Shown piece after piece: positions 46,556 through 56,176 of a stretch of DNA of 64,000 nucleotides. Each line of letters opens with the position of its first letter. Within the stretch, counting starts at the first letter, position 1. The stretch spans positions 18,662,001 through 18,726,000 of the forward strand of contig CP075492.1 of the NCBI GenBank assembly GCA_021613535.1. Direction: 5' to 3'. This DNA is from Adineta vaga. Lineage: Eukaryota; Rotifera. Made by a program: the position numbers and the translations under genes. The notes beneath the pieces were generated by a model. The model worked only from the letters and a program-made list of their open reading frames with translations, was not told the origin of the DNA and made no database searches.

Positions 46556-46918
46556 ATGTTACCCTGTTTATATAGTAACAATCAAATGAAACGTTACGGT
46601 CTTGCAGATGATACTGGAAAGTTGCTCTGTCGTTTAGAAATAGTATCTTCGACTGATTCTTGTATAATATATAGTTCAGACTCCGGATATGATTTCAGAT
46701 TTGAAGAATCAATTTTGAAACAAATTAATTGCACTATATACACATTTGACTGTACAAGTTTTCCGCCGCAGGGAAAATACGACCGGTTACATTTTTATAG
46801 AATTTGTATAGATGAAAATTCTACCATGCAGCGTTATATTTACCCAGAATCGGGTATGTACTTAAATAACTCATTGTTGACTGTAATGATCTATATGAAC
46901 TTTGATGAGATCATGAAG
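46556..46918 (+). pseudogene. METTL24-like methyltransferase fragment
   Basis: About 110 codons. KRYGLADDTGKLLCRLE, CIIYSSDSGYDFRFEES and NCTIYTFDC followed by a short variable stretch match the first part of the methyltransferase-like 24 (DUF-type SAM) domain, where GxxDGGKxxC, a YSxGSxxxxxFE strand and a CxxxTFD strand occur in that order. The LDIEG-type second half is absent: at 46918 the frame enters a TGTGGG tract. Another palindromic element sits just upstream (46395-46495), so the fragment is bracketed by two of them. Non-functional remnant. Confidence 0.6.
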
Positions 46919-47089
46919 AGGGTGTGGGTGTGGGTGTGGGTGGGTGAGGGTGTGGGTGGGTGTGGGTGGGTGTGGGTGTGGGTGTGGGTGGGTGGGTGAG
47001 GGTGTGGGTGGGTGTGGGTGGTGTGGGTGTGGGTGGGTGTGGGTGCGAGAGTGGGCTTTACATCTTATTCTTAACCACCCACACCCACC
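46918..47089. repeat. Long TGTGGG tract with C-rich right arm
   Basis: GAGGGTGTGGGTGTGGGTG onward, about 120 bp of TGTGGG units with a few TGAGGG and double-TGGG irregularities, then a loop and ACCACCCACACCCACCA. The open frames through it (poly-VW/VG) are artefacts. Confidence 0.9.
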
Positions 47090-47318
47090 ATCTATCATTT
47101 CATACAAAAAGATTAATGATTTCTTTGTATAACGAAGAAACCGATCCAATCGATAAATTATTTTTCTAATGAAATAGACTAGATCGTAGATTTTTAGTCG
47201 ATTTATTATATTGTAAGTAAAGAGTCCTATCTGATATGAATATCAGCTATTTTCTACATGGAAGAGAGGAAGCGAACATCTGTATATGTCTTTTGTTGCG
47301 AGTTGCATAGATTACATC

Positions 47319-47358
47319 GGCCGTCAAAATTGCTGACGAAGTTGCAATTTCGACGGCC
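47319..47358. repeat. 15-bp hairpin upstream of the fem-1 pseudogene
   Basis: GGCCGTCAAAATTGC pairs with GCAATTTCGACGGCC (one mismatch) around a 10-bp loop. Confidence 0.6.
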
Positions 47359-47453
47359 AACATAACTTCGATACACCACATATATATATATACATATGTG
47401 CATAAGAGACAATTGTTTAAGTAATCATATATTTTATTATACTTATTTACATA

Positions 47454-49005
47454 ATGGATGAAATCTTTTCTCTCGATATTCTTTATGTTGATGAATACAT
47501 TCCAGAGCAACTCTGCCAACTTGTTCAAAATGGTTTATGTTCTCAATTAGATACTCGATTGTATGAACTTTCAAATTCTGCCGAATATCTGACAGCATTA
47601 ACTTGGCATTATGGAGAACAATTAAGTTTATTGATGAGTGCAACTCTCAATGGATATGATGATATTGTTCGTGTACTTTTAACTCATTGTGATTCAAAAC
47701 TTCAAATTGAATTAAAAGGACAATTAATTCTTTATGATGAAACGTTAGTCAAAGGTGTAACAGCACTTTATTGTGCATGTTATCGAGGACATTTTACTGT
47801 GGCAAAAACTTTAATCGAATTTGGTCAAGCTAATGTTAGTCAAGAAACAGAACGTCATCCATATTATCCACTTTTTCTTCATGCTACGGTAATGAATCGT
47901 CAAGATATAATTCATTTTCTTCTGGAAAACAAATACGCGGATATAAATGAAACGAAATCGAATGATTCTGATGAATCAAGTGCATTGATATTGGCTGTAC
48001 GTCAAAATCGCACATCTCTTGTCAAATATTTGATAGACAACGGTGCTGATATCAATTATTGTAATCGAAATAGAACATCTAGAGGTTTAACAGCAGTCAT
48101 GTACGCTACGTGATATGATAATGTAGAGATACTTCGACTACTTTATAATGCTGGTGCAAATATTAATATAAAATATAATACAGGAGACACTTTATTCATG
48201 AGAGCTGCTAAATACAATATATTATTCAATTGTTAGTTTCCTACATGAACATTCGATAGATAATACTATAGAAGATCTTGAATTAGCTGCTTGTTATTTA
48301 TTTGATATTTCATCTTCCATTGAGAATATCAATGTAGTATTTAATCTTTTACGAACTGCTTTACAACAACGTCAATTATTACACATAGAAAAAATCAGTA
48401 TTGAACCAATGTATATTTATAATAATCAACAAGAATGTCAAACAATTGATGAACTTGATCGTATTAAAAATGATCGTAATAGAATTTTTATTGAAATATC
48501 ACTTATGCGAGAACGTATTTATGCATCTAAAAAAATATAAAAATTATAGAATTATTAAATGATTATGGTGATCAACTGGCAAATAAGAAAGAACCTAATA
48601 AGTCTTGCTGTTTATATTCGTAGATTACCAAACGAATCTGCACTTCGATTGTTATTGATTTGTGGAAGTCATTGGCTTGATTTCAATACAACTGAACCTA
48701 TTCATTATGATACACCATTTCATATCATATGCAAACGAGATCAAAATAAAAAAATAATTAAATTACTTTTAAATTCTGGTTGTCACATGGATTGTGTAAA
48801 TAAAAGTGGTAAAATTCCGTTAGATTATATAAATGATAAAAAAATTCAAACATTATTTACAACTCCATTTCCTCTCAAATGTTTATGTGCACGAATTATT
48901 GTTAATAAATATTTGTATACAACTACTTTGAATAAATTAACATCAACATTGAAGAAATTCATTTTCTTACATGATAGTTTACATATTGATTTAATCTTGA
49001 AATAA
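47454..49005 (+). pseudogene. fem-1-like ankyrin protein, broken
   Basis: Ankyrin repeats (ALYCACYRGHFTVAKTLIEFG; LILAVRQNRTSLVKYLIDNG; LRLLYNAGANINIK) are followed by the fem-1 hallmark region (DLELAACYLFDISSSIE; QQECQTIDELDRIKNDRNRI then SLMRERI) and the C-terminal ankyrin pair (ESALRLLLICGSHW; IIKLLLNSGCHMDC, LKCLCARII). Lesions: TGA at 48111-48113, a frame change near 48228, a stop at about 48538, and loss of the segment normally after RERI. fem-1 proteins are substrate receptors of CUL2 ubiquitin ligases that read C-terminal degrons. This copy cannot make a full product. Confidence 0.82.
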
Positions 49006-49518
49006 AAGAGTTTATTTTTGAGGGTGTGGGTGTTGGTGTGGGTCTGTCGCGAGTGAGAGGAACATCCATTCTTCTCGGATGGCTCAGGATTCAAAGATCG
49101 TAGAAAAAAAGCAGGAAAAAATTGACCATGACATCTGACGTTGATAAGTTCGATCGTCCAGATATCAGGGATCATAAAATCGGCCTCTCAGATTTTGGAG
49201 CGTGAGGTGGAGTATAGTAGGTCTAACATGGGCAGGCCAAGTCAACGAAAAAGTCAGCATGCTTAGACCTCTGACACATAACACTCGGATTTTAATCTGA
49301 CATTTCCGCATTTATTTTCGAAGCTGACGCTGCTATGGACTTACAATTTATTCTTTCAAAATTTTTCTTTAGAAAAAGAGAACATTAATATAATTTAATT
49401 CTTTCACTATAATACAAAGATATTTTTAATTTAAATGGACTCTCTCTCTTTTCTGGAATAATACTTTTACAAAAAAGAAAACTTATTGAATAAAAAGATT
49501 GTTTTTTGTTTCTATGTA
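49006..49518. other. Intergenic, one-armed TGTGGG element
   Basis: 49019-49042 has TTGAGGGTGTGGGTGTTGGT without an obvious right arm. The rest holds no recognised feature. Confidence 0.45.
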
Positions 49519-50109
49519 TTAATTATCCATTTGGTCTGTCATATAAATACAAAACTAGAATTAAATGTACGTATAAATAAAATATATGATAATGAAAATA
49601 ATTTACTTCATCAAAGATAATATAACCACTATGATTTCTATCAATTGAATTAAATTTTAGTTGTAATAGTTGTGTATTTAAATCAAGTAACTCATGACCT
49701 TTTTTAAATTCATCAAAACTTATTCGATGATCATCATTGACATCTAATTGTTGAAATAAATTTTTTAATTTATCATAACGATTAAGCCAACGAATTAATG
49801 TTGAAAACTCATTAAATTCAATCTGACCATTCTTAAGAGAAAAACAATAATATTGTTTTTTTATTATTAATTATTATTTCTTCTTACTCCACTTTTATCA
49901 GCATTTTTATAAGCTCGTATTATTGCATTTTTATGTTTAATAATATGTGGATAATGTTCTTTGATAGCTGTTTGAATTTCTGCTAATGATAATTTTTCAT
50001 CTCCATTATCAAATGTATCGAATAACTAAATTTTATTTTAATAATAAAAATAAATTTATTGATAATTACTTACTTTTCTCAATTCTTTTTCATTAAGATT
50101 TTTTGACAT
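49519..50109 (-). CDS. Calmodulin-like EF-hand protein, 4 exons
   Basis: Minus-strand exons 50074-50109, 49888-50025, 49607-49831 and 49519-49554, with introns of 48, 56 and 52 bp, give 144 aa. The N-terminus MSKNLNEKELRK resembles calmodulin-type starts. EF1 is degenerate (DNGDEKLSLAEI). EF2 has a perfect 12-residue loop DKSGNGQIEFNE, assembled across an intron. EF3 is DVNDDHRISFDE and EF4 is DRNHSGYIIFDE. Three hands should bind calcium. Length and layout fit a calcium sensor of the calmodulin/troponin C type; partner unknown. The last junction (DE/FCIYMTDQMDN) was chosen because it restores the EF-hand exit helix; without it the frame would end in a hydrophobic tail. Confidence 0.82.
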
Positions 50110-51640
50110 ATTAGAATAATTTTATCGTAGTATTTTTACTTTTAATAACGAAAAACTCTTGTATAAATAGTCGACGAAATATTGATTATGAGAAAAAGCT
50201 TATTTTCTTTTAGAAATAAAGAATAGATGAATTATTTTTATGCGTCATTTCCATTTTAATACAGACAACATAGTAAGAGAAAAACCCCATCTTTAACAGT
50301 TTGTTATTTACATAATTCTTATTTATGTGGAAAAATTCACAGAATAATGAAAGACGGCAGAAATATCCGTTCCCACACGGGGTGGTGCGGCGGAGCTCGA
50401 AAAAAAAGAGAACTGAAAGAACGTGTTTTGAATTATATTTATCATCACGACTAGTAGAATTAAAACGAAAAATAGAACCAAGCGTAAAAAGTACTTCTAT
50501 AATTCATCAAATAAAATTACTAAATTGACGAATAACTATTTTGGAAATCATAAAGACAATTCAATTCATTTGATTCTCTTCATATTCTTTTTTACAATAA
50601 CGTTCGTCGAAGATGACTCGCTTAATCCTTGACTGAGTTCTTGATAAAAGATAAAACGAGTAACTATCATTTTTCGGATTCGCTTACCCCTTTCTTGACA
50701 GAACTTAAAGGGTGAATCATAAGTCGTAGTACCTCTCAGAAAAAATGTTCAAACTTTGCCATCTTATTCTTTAAAATTGGACCAATATAAGAGAGAAACT
50801 TTATCTCATCAGATTCGGCAATAGTAAAATAAATAATATGAAGTTTTGTTATTTTTCGAAAAACAAAGCTGCATGATTAAAATATCCTTCATTGTGTAGA
50901 TTGTAGAGCTTTTCACGCTGCATCCACAGCAGTATTAGTGGCGTTATCATGGTAGAGCAAGGTTGGGCTGAACCCAACCAAGCGCCTTTTTCTGGTGACG
51001 CCACTAAACAGTATATTTTGTTTTCTTTACAGAACGCATCCTATTGTTGAAAAGTAAAACGTAAAAATGACCCATTTACAAGTATTATGCACTGATTTAA
51101 ATTTTGATAATGAGGAAAACAATTTTCCTACAATATAACCTATATTTTAGGATATGGGGTCTATATAATTGATATATAGTACGAAGATCTGTAGTGGTAA
51201 TAACTACAAATAAATAAAAGCTGCCTTTCAGTTTGCTTTCGACACCACTTATACTGAAAACGGTCTATATTTTCGAGAGAGCTTCAACAACGTCATGAGA
51301 AACTGAATAAATTTATTTTTCAGAAAAATTCAGTAATTTTTTTCTTTTCGCCTACTCAGACAGAAGATAAACAAAAAATGGAAAATTTCTCATCATTTGT
51401 ATTTCTACGTCAATGAATCACGCTATGTCAAAGAAATAAGGATGATGGAGTGTATAACGAGTTGAAAAAAAAAGCATATTCACTTTGTAAAAGTGCAATT
51501 GGACGTTTATCATTAAGACCTAGACTTTAGCTTTATTTACCGTTAAATCTTATCGTTTTATAGTGAACTTCAAGATGTGTATTATTATTTTCTAATTAAA
51601 TATGTCAGATTTAACAATGTCTGTATGATTCTGTTACATT
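50110..51640. other. Intergenic, about 1.5 kb, with a small TIR element
   Basis: Contains the 73-bp candidate element at 50935-51007. The open stretch at 50325-50528 (about 67 codons, Lys/Arg-rich) is not convincing. No RNA gene recognised. Confidence 0.4.
50935..51007. mobile_element. Candidate MITE, 73 bp
   Basis: TTAGTGGCG and CGCCACTAA are perfect inverted ends. Inside, GGTTGGGCTGAACCCAACC is a second hairpin. TA-rich flanks. Too small to code. Confidence 0.45.
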
Positions 51641-52412
51641 TTATTGATTTGTTGACATATTTTCATTAATAACTTCTATGTCATTACAAGCCGATGTATC
51701 CGCCGTCAATTCATTGGGAGTGGCATCGGTACCCTCACATGGTGGATCATATGAAATGTTAAACATTTCCCTATACTCTTGAGATGTTTTGCCTCTAACC
51801 ATATATGCAATTGTTTTACAACCGACACTGACTAATGATTTGATTCCAAGATAATTCGATGCCTATTCTTAATAATAAAATTCTATTCAATGTGCATAGA
51901 AATATAGAATAAAAAATTTAGCATAATAATATCGAAAAGTGTTCCATCTTTAGCAGTAAATTGTTGCGTAAAATTTAAATCCCATTCACTGATATCATCA
52001 GCTCTTAATATAAAATATTTTGTTGTTCTATTTCTTCAAGCAGAAATCTTCACAATCATTACCGTTTAGATTCATAAATATCCCTATTTGGATCATCATC
52101 ATCATCATCATCAAATTCTGGTTGAAGATCATTTTTATGATGATTGCAAAACTCAATAATCTAAGAATAAAATGAAACAGTTGATCAAAGTAAAAATTCA
52201 AATAAACTTACATGTCTTAAAAAGACACTGTTAACTTTGGATAAAGGCACAGATCCACTAAAACCTTCTTCAATTGGGCAAAAGCATAACAATTGAATCG
52301 AAAAGATGAAATACTTACCATCAGAATATAGTTTTAATATTGATGATTGTTGTGCAATATTATCATCAATTTCAAATTCTTCTCCATCATTCGATACGAC
52401 TTTGAATACCAT
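51641..52412 (-). CDS. SKP1-like protein, 5 exons, last junction abnormal
   Basis: Minus-strand exons 52319-52412, 52212-52267, 52063-52160, about 51919-52003, and about 51641-51862. MVFKVVSNDGEEFEIDDNIA matches the SKP1 N-terminus; SVPLSKVNSVFLRHV, IIEFCNHHKNDLQPEFDDDD (Asp run), DISEWDLNFTQQFTAKDGTL then FDIIML, and ASNYLGIKSLVSVGCKTIAY then MVRGKTSQEYREMFNIS follow the family to its end. SKP1 links F-box proteins to cullin-1. Two oddities: no GT donor is visible after FDIIML (the DNA reads ATGCTAAATTTT), and the usual KNDFTxEEE tail that contacts F-box partners is replaced by a Pro/Thr-rich stretch ending STNQ. It may be a divergent paralogue or a decaying copy. Confidence 0.75.
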
Positions 52413-52830
52413 GTTACTCTATGATCAACACAAGAAATAATATGTTGTTAATATTTTGTATGCTTTAATAACGAAAGAATTAGTTGGAAAAAACCTCTTC
52501 ACGTCTACCGCCAACTAACTGATAATATGAGAAGAACAACAAAAAACGCTACTTTGTCAGATAAACAGGTGTCGATAGAAACACGTGAGTACGATAATCA
52601 AAATAAACTTGGAAAAAAAGTGCACATTGCATGGTACGATGAAGTATTGAAGTATTACTTTTTTTCCCCGAGACTCATCAGCCTCATCCTTCATCCTCTA
52701 CGAAACCATAGCAATATTAAAATTTTAGGCAGTAGATTTATTTTATCATAGTTTTGAATTACACATTCAGTGATTTCTATCAAAGTTTTCTTAGACGATT
52801 TCCTTCAACTATCCATCCATTCTGTATGGC
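52413..52830. other. Intergenic, no gene assigned
   Basis: A 74-codon open stretch at 52527-52751 on the plus strand starts plausibly (MRRTTKNATLSDKQ) but has no recognisable features. Confidence 0.3.
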
Positions 52831-53091
52831 TCATGTTGTTGGCATGAAATCAATACCATTGGGGTCACAGGTAGCCATTTCGTGTATTTTTCCATTTAAC
52901 ACAGCTATTACTTTGTATAAACCAAGTCCTCCTGATAAAGCAAGTTCAATATAAGGATTCGGCGAAGAATTGCTAAAACGTAGATTAGAAGCACCAACCT
53001 TGCCCTTGTGATCACTGATGATACTGTCATTATGTGTGTAGCGCGACATAGATCCAATGATCTTCGCATCTGTTATTTCCATTTTTGTCAC
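52831..53091 (-). CDS. Small hypothetical protein, 86 aa
   Basis: Single short frame with balanced, protein-like composition (MTKMEITDAKIIGSMSRYT ... NPYIELALSGGLGLYKVIA). No membrane helix or signal peptide. The start ITDAKIIGS and the later NPYIELALSGG faintly recall F5/8-type discoidin strands, but that is not enough to assign it. It could also be one exon of a longer gene; no good splice sites were found. Regarded as possible only. Confidence 0.35.
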   Translation of the reverse strand: MTKMEITDAKIIGSMSRYTHNDSIISDHKGKVGASNLRFSNSSPNPYIELALSGGLGLYKVIAVLNGKIHEMATCDPNGIDFMPTT

Positions 53092-53459
53092 ACTTCAGTG
53101 AAACGTTTTTGAAAATATAGTGTGTTACACTATAGACGTAAACTATAATCTAAAACATTTGAAAAACTTCTATTATGGGCCAATGTTTTCAATAAAAAAA
53201 TAAAATATATCTAAAGGTGTCATAACAAACCTTTATATTGTTCTTCAAAAGACGAACATGTCTCTCTCAAAACATAAACGTGGATATCTAATAAAAGTAC
53301 CTTATCTATCTTCTTTGCATTCTTTCAGTCTATTTCTAAAAAGATTGTTTCATTTGAAAAGATACAACCATTGTAAAAAGAAAATTTTCTTCAAATAAAA
53401 TATGTTTCCACGATTATCTTATGTCTCGGATAGTAATTATCATATAAAAGAGAAGATTT
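53092..53459. other. Intergenic, no feature seen
   Basis: A/T-rich sequence between the small hypothetical gene and the ART-TPR pseudogene. Confidence 0.35.
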
Positions 53460-55704
53460 TCGTGTGGTTTGGCTCGATGATCAAATAAATAATAATTATG
53501 ATTGTCTTGCTATTCGAACAAAATTATTGGAACTCAATCCAGCTGCTCAATTCTATGAAAATAACACATGCTGAAAAAATTTTCTTGATCATCTTTGCTG
53601 TATATGCAAGACAAAATTTAAGCAAACTAAGTAGTATACTATCTGTACGAGCGATATTTATCTTCTATAAACATCGACAAGATTACCAAGATGATGAAAT
53701 TCAACATTCGAAAATAATTGTTCGATTTACCAATGAAAAAACAATGCATTTACTCTATTCAATCAAAAAGAAAAATCAATAAGAGATTTATCTAAGGAAC
53801 GAGCGACATTTCTATGGCATCAACTTCTCATTTATGTTCTTCGACAAATGATAGATGATGAACATGCTAAAAATGATATGCTCAAGAAATGTATCGATTA
53901 TTATCGACATAGTCAGAAAGAATTGGAGAATATTGAACGATTTCGATCGACATATACACATGAAAGTGCTATTTATTGGTATACGATAGATTCATTCATG
54001 TGTACGTTACTCAATAGAGCATTTCGAACAGAAAATATTCAATTAATCTATGCTTTTCGTTATTTTATTATTGATCTGTGTACTCAATTAGAAAAAGAAA
54101 GTTTGAAATTAAAAAAAAATCAGTATTCTAAAAGTATATCGTGGCCAACAAATTCCTGTTGAAGAATTTAATAAAATACGAAAGAATATCGATAAATTCA
54201 TAGCACCAAATGGATTTTTTTCTGCATGAAAAGATAGGAAAGTTTCGATTGTATATGCTGGAGAAAGTTTAAAAGAAATGACAGCTGTTCTATTTGAAAT
54301 ATAAGTTAATCTATCGTTACGATCAATCACTTTAGCAGATATCAAAGAATTAAGCAATTTTAAAGATGAACATGAAGTACTCTTTTCAATTGATTTTGAT
54401 TCAAATTTGAATCTATGGAAAGTACAATTGACGAATACAGATGATGGTTGGGAATATATTGAAGAATATTTACAAATAGCTGAAGATGAAATGAAAGATA
54501 TGAGTCCAATGATTTGTTTTGGTAGTCTTCTTCTCAAACGAACTTGGACAAATTGATTGTGCTGAGAAATATTTTCGTGATCTTCTTAAAACACTTCCAT
54601 GTGATCATCCAGATATTGCAGCATTAAACATCGGACTTGGACATGTATGTATAAAACGAGGTGATTATCGTTTGGCATTAGAAAAATATCAACGAGTTTA
54701 TGAAATTCGTCAAGAAACATTATCAATTTTAAATCCTCGTATCGCTTCTTCATTGAGAAATTTTGGTAATACATGTCGAGCTATGGGAAATTTTGATCAA
54801 GCTCTTTTTTATTTTCGTGAAGCAATGAAAATTTATGAAAGAAATTATTCGCTTGATCATATTTGTATTGCAATGACATTTGAAGAAATCGGTTTAACAT
54901 ATCAAGACAAAGCTCAATGGGAAATTGCTTTAATTTAGTTAAAAGATGCTCTTAAAATTTTCAAACGTATTTTACCTTCACAACATCCTCAAATTGCTCA
55001 TTGTTTAGTTAGTATAGCAAATTTATATGAAAATATGAAATAATTTGATCTTGCATTAGAATATCTTCATGAAGAATTAAAAATGGATGAAATATGTTTA
55101 CCATCGGAACATTATCATATCAATAATGATTTAAATCGCATAGTTGATACATATAAAACGAAGCATGAATATATGATAAAGATTAACAATCTACAAAGAA
55201 CTATTTGGTGAAAATCATTCACGAGTTATTAATACTCTTTTATGTATTTGTAATTTACTTCTTGAAAAAGTTTGTTAGAGAAAAAAATATATCCATTAAA
55301 TCATTTTAATATCGCCCCGATCATTTGCATTCATTGGTGCAATTTATTATCGGACAAATTGTTATACAATAGCATTAGAATATTTCAATGAAGCTCTGCT
55401 TATATTTCAAAGTATTTATCCATGCGATTACAATATTATTAAGAAAATTCATGAACAAATTATGACAACGAAAAATGCACTAAGTCATCGGAGGAAATCG
55501 CGAAGACGTTCGACAACAAGGTTTTATTCAAGTTCAAGATCTAGATCTCGATCAGAATCCAGATATTCTCCTAGTTCTATTTTTAGATCCGATCAAAATA
55601 TCACTAATGGTCTCAATCTTCACAGATTAGACCTAAACGATTCGAAAACAAAATTATTTAAAACAAAATCGAAAAAAAAGTCTCGAAAAAATCAAAATGA
55701 ATGA
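53460..55704 (+). pseudogene. ADP-ribosyltransferase-TPR protein with RS-like tail, decayed
   Basis: Fragments in order: an N-terminal domain starting VWLDDQINNNYDCLAIR; pre-ART helices (HESAIYWYTIDSFMCTLLNR); a frame change near 54120; VYRGQQIPVEEFNKIRKN with the arginine motif; then NGFFSA-stop where STS should be; FKDEHEVLFSIDF with an EHE glutamate motif; TPRs (LNIGLGHVCIKRGDYRLALE and others) with stops at about 54936, 55040 and 55209. The last open piece (55462-55704) is Arg/Ser-rich: RRKSRRRSTTRFYSSSRSRS followed by more RS pairs and a basic end. Many lesions make it a pseudogene. The RS tail is not present in the intact paralogue at 37.3-39.4 kb. Confidence 0.82.
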
Positions 55705-56176
55705 GATGTATTCTAAAATCAGTCTTTGTTCTTATCCTAAATGTCAAATTTAATTGTAAGATAAATTTTCATATGTGTGTTACTTACGAAAGTAAAGTAA
55801 ATATAAGGATAATGAAGGAGTACTTCTTAACTGATTGAGGGTGGGTGAGGGTGAGAGACGAAAAAACAACCACACCCGGCCATCCTCAAGATGGTAAAAG
55901 TCAATAGTTTATTTACTGGTAGTAATAGTAAAGTGCCAACTCTAATTGTTAGGGATTAAATCATTGATCTTTCAAAAATTACGATTAATTGTCAAAAGTT
56001 TGGCGATTTTGACAGCATGAATTCTCTTACATTTGCAGGAATATTTATTAAACACATGACACAAGTTTATGTAGAAGAAAGAAATAAGCACAAACAACAA
56101 GCGAAAGTAAAATTATCAACAGTAAATTTCCACATTAAGAGGTCTTCTTATAGCAGTTATAACTTTGGCAGTTCCT
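55705..56176. other. Intergenic with one palindromic element
   Basis: Contains the element at 55834-55894. The plus-strand open frame that starts at 56017 overlaps the TRPA1 3' exon in antisense and is a shadow. Confidence 0.45.
55834..55894. repeat. TGTGGG-type palindromic element
   Basis: ATTGAGGGTGGGTGAGGGTG and CCACACCCGGCCATCCTCAA around GAGACGAAAAAACAA. Confidence 0.65.

Noticed and set aside
46338-47169. Open frames of alternating Val-Trp/Val-Gly or His-Pro
   Set aside because: They only translate TGTGGG repeats in different frames.
50325-50528. 67-codon basic frame
   Set aside because: No start context, homology or neighbours to support it.
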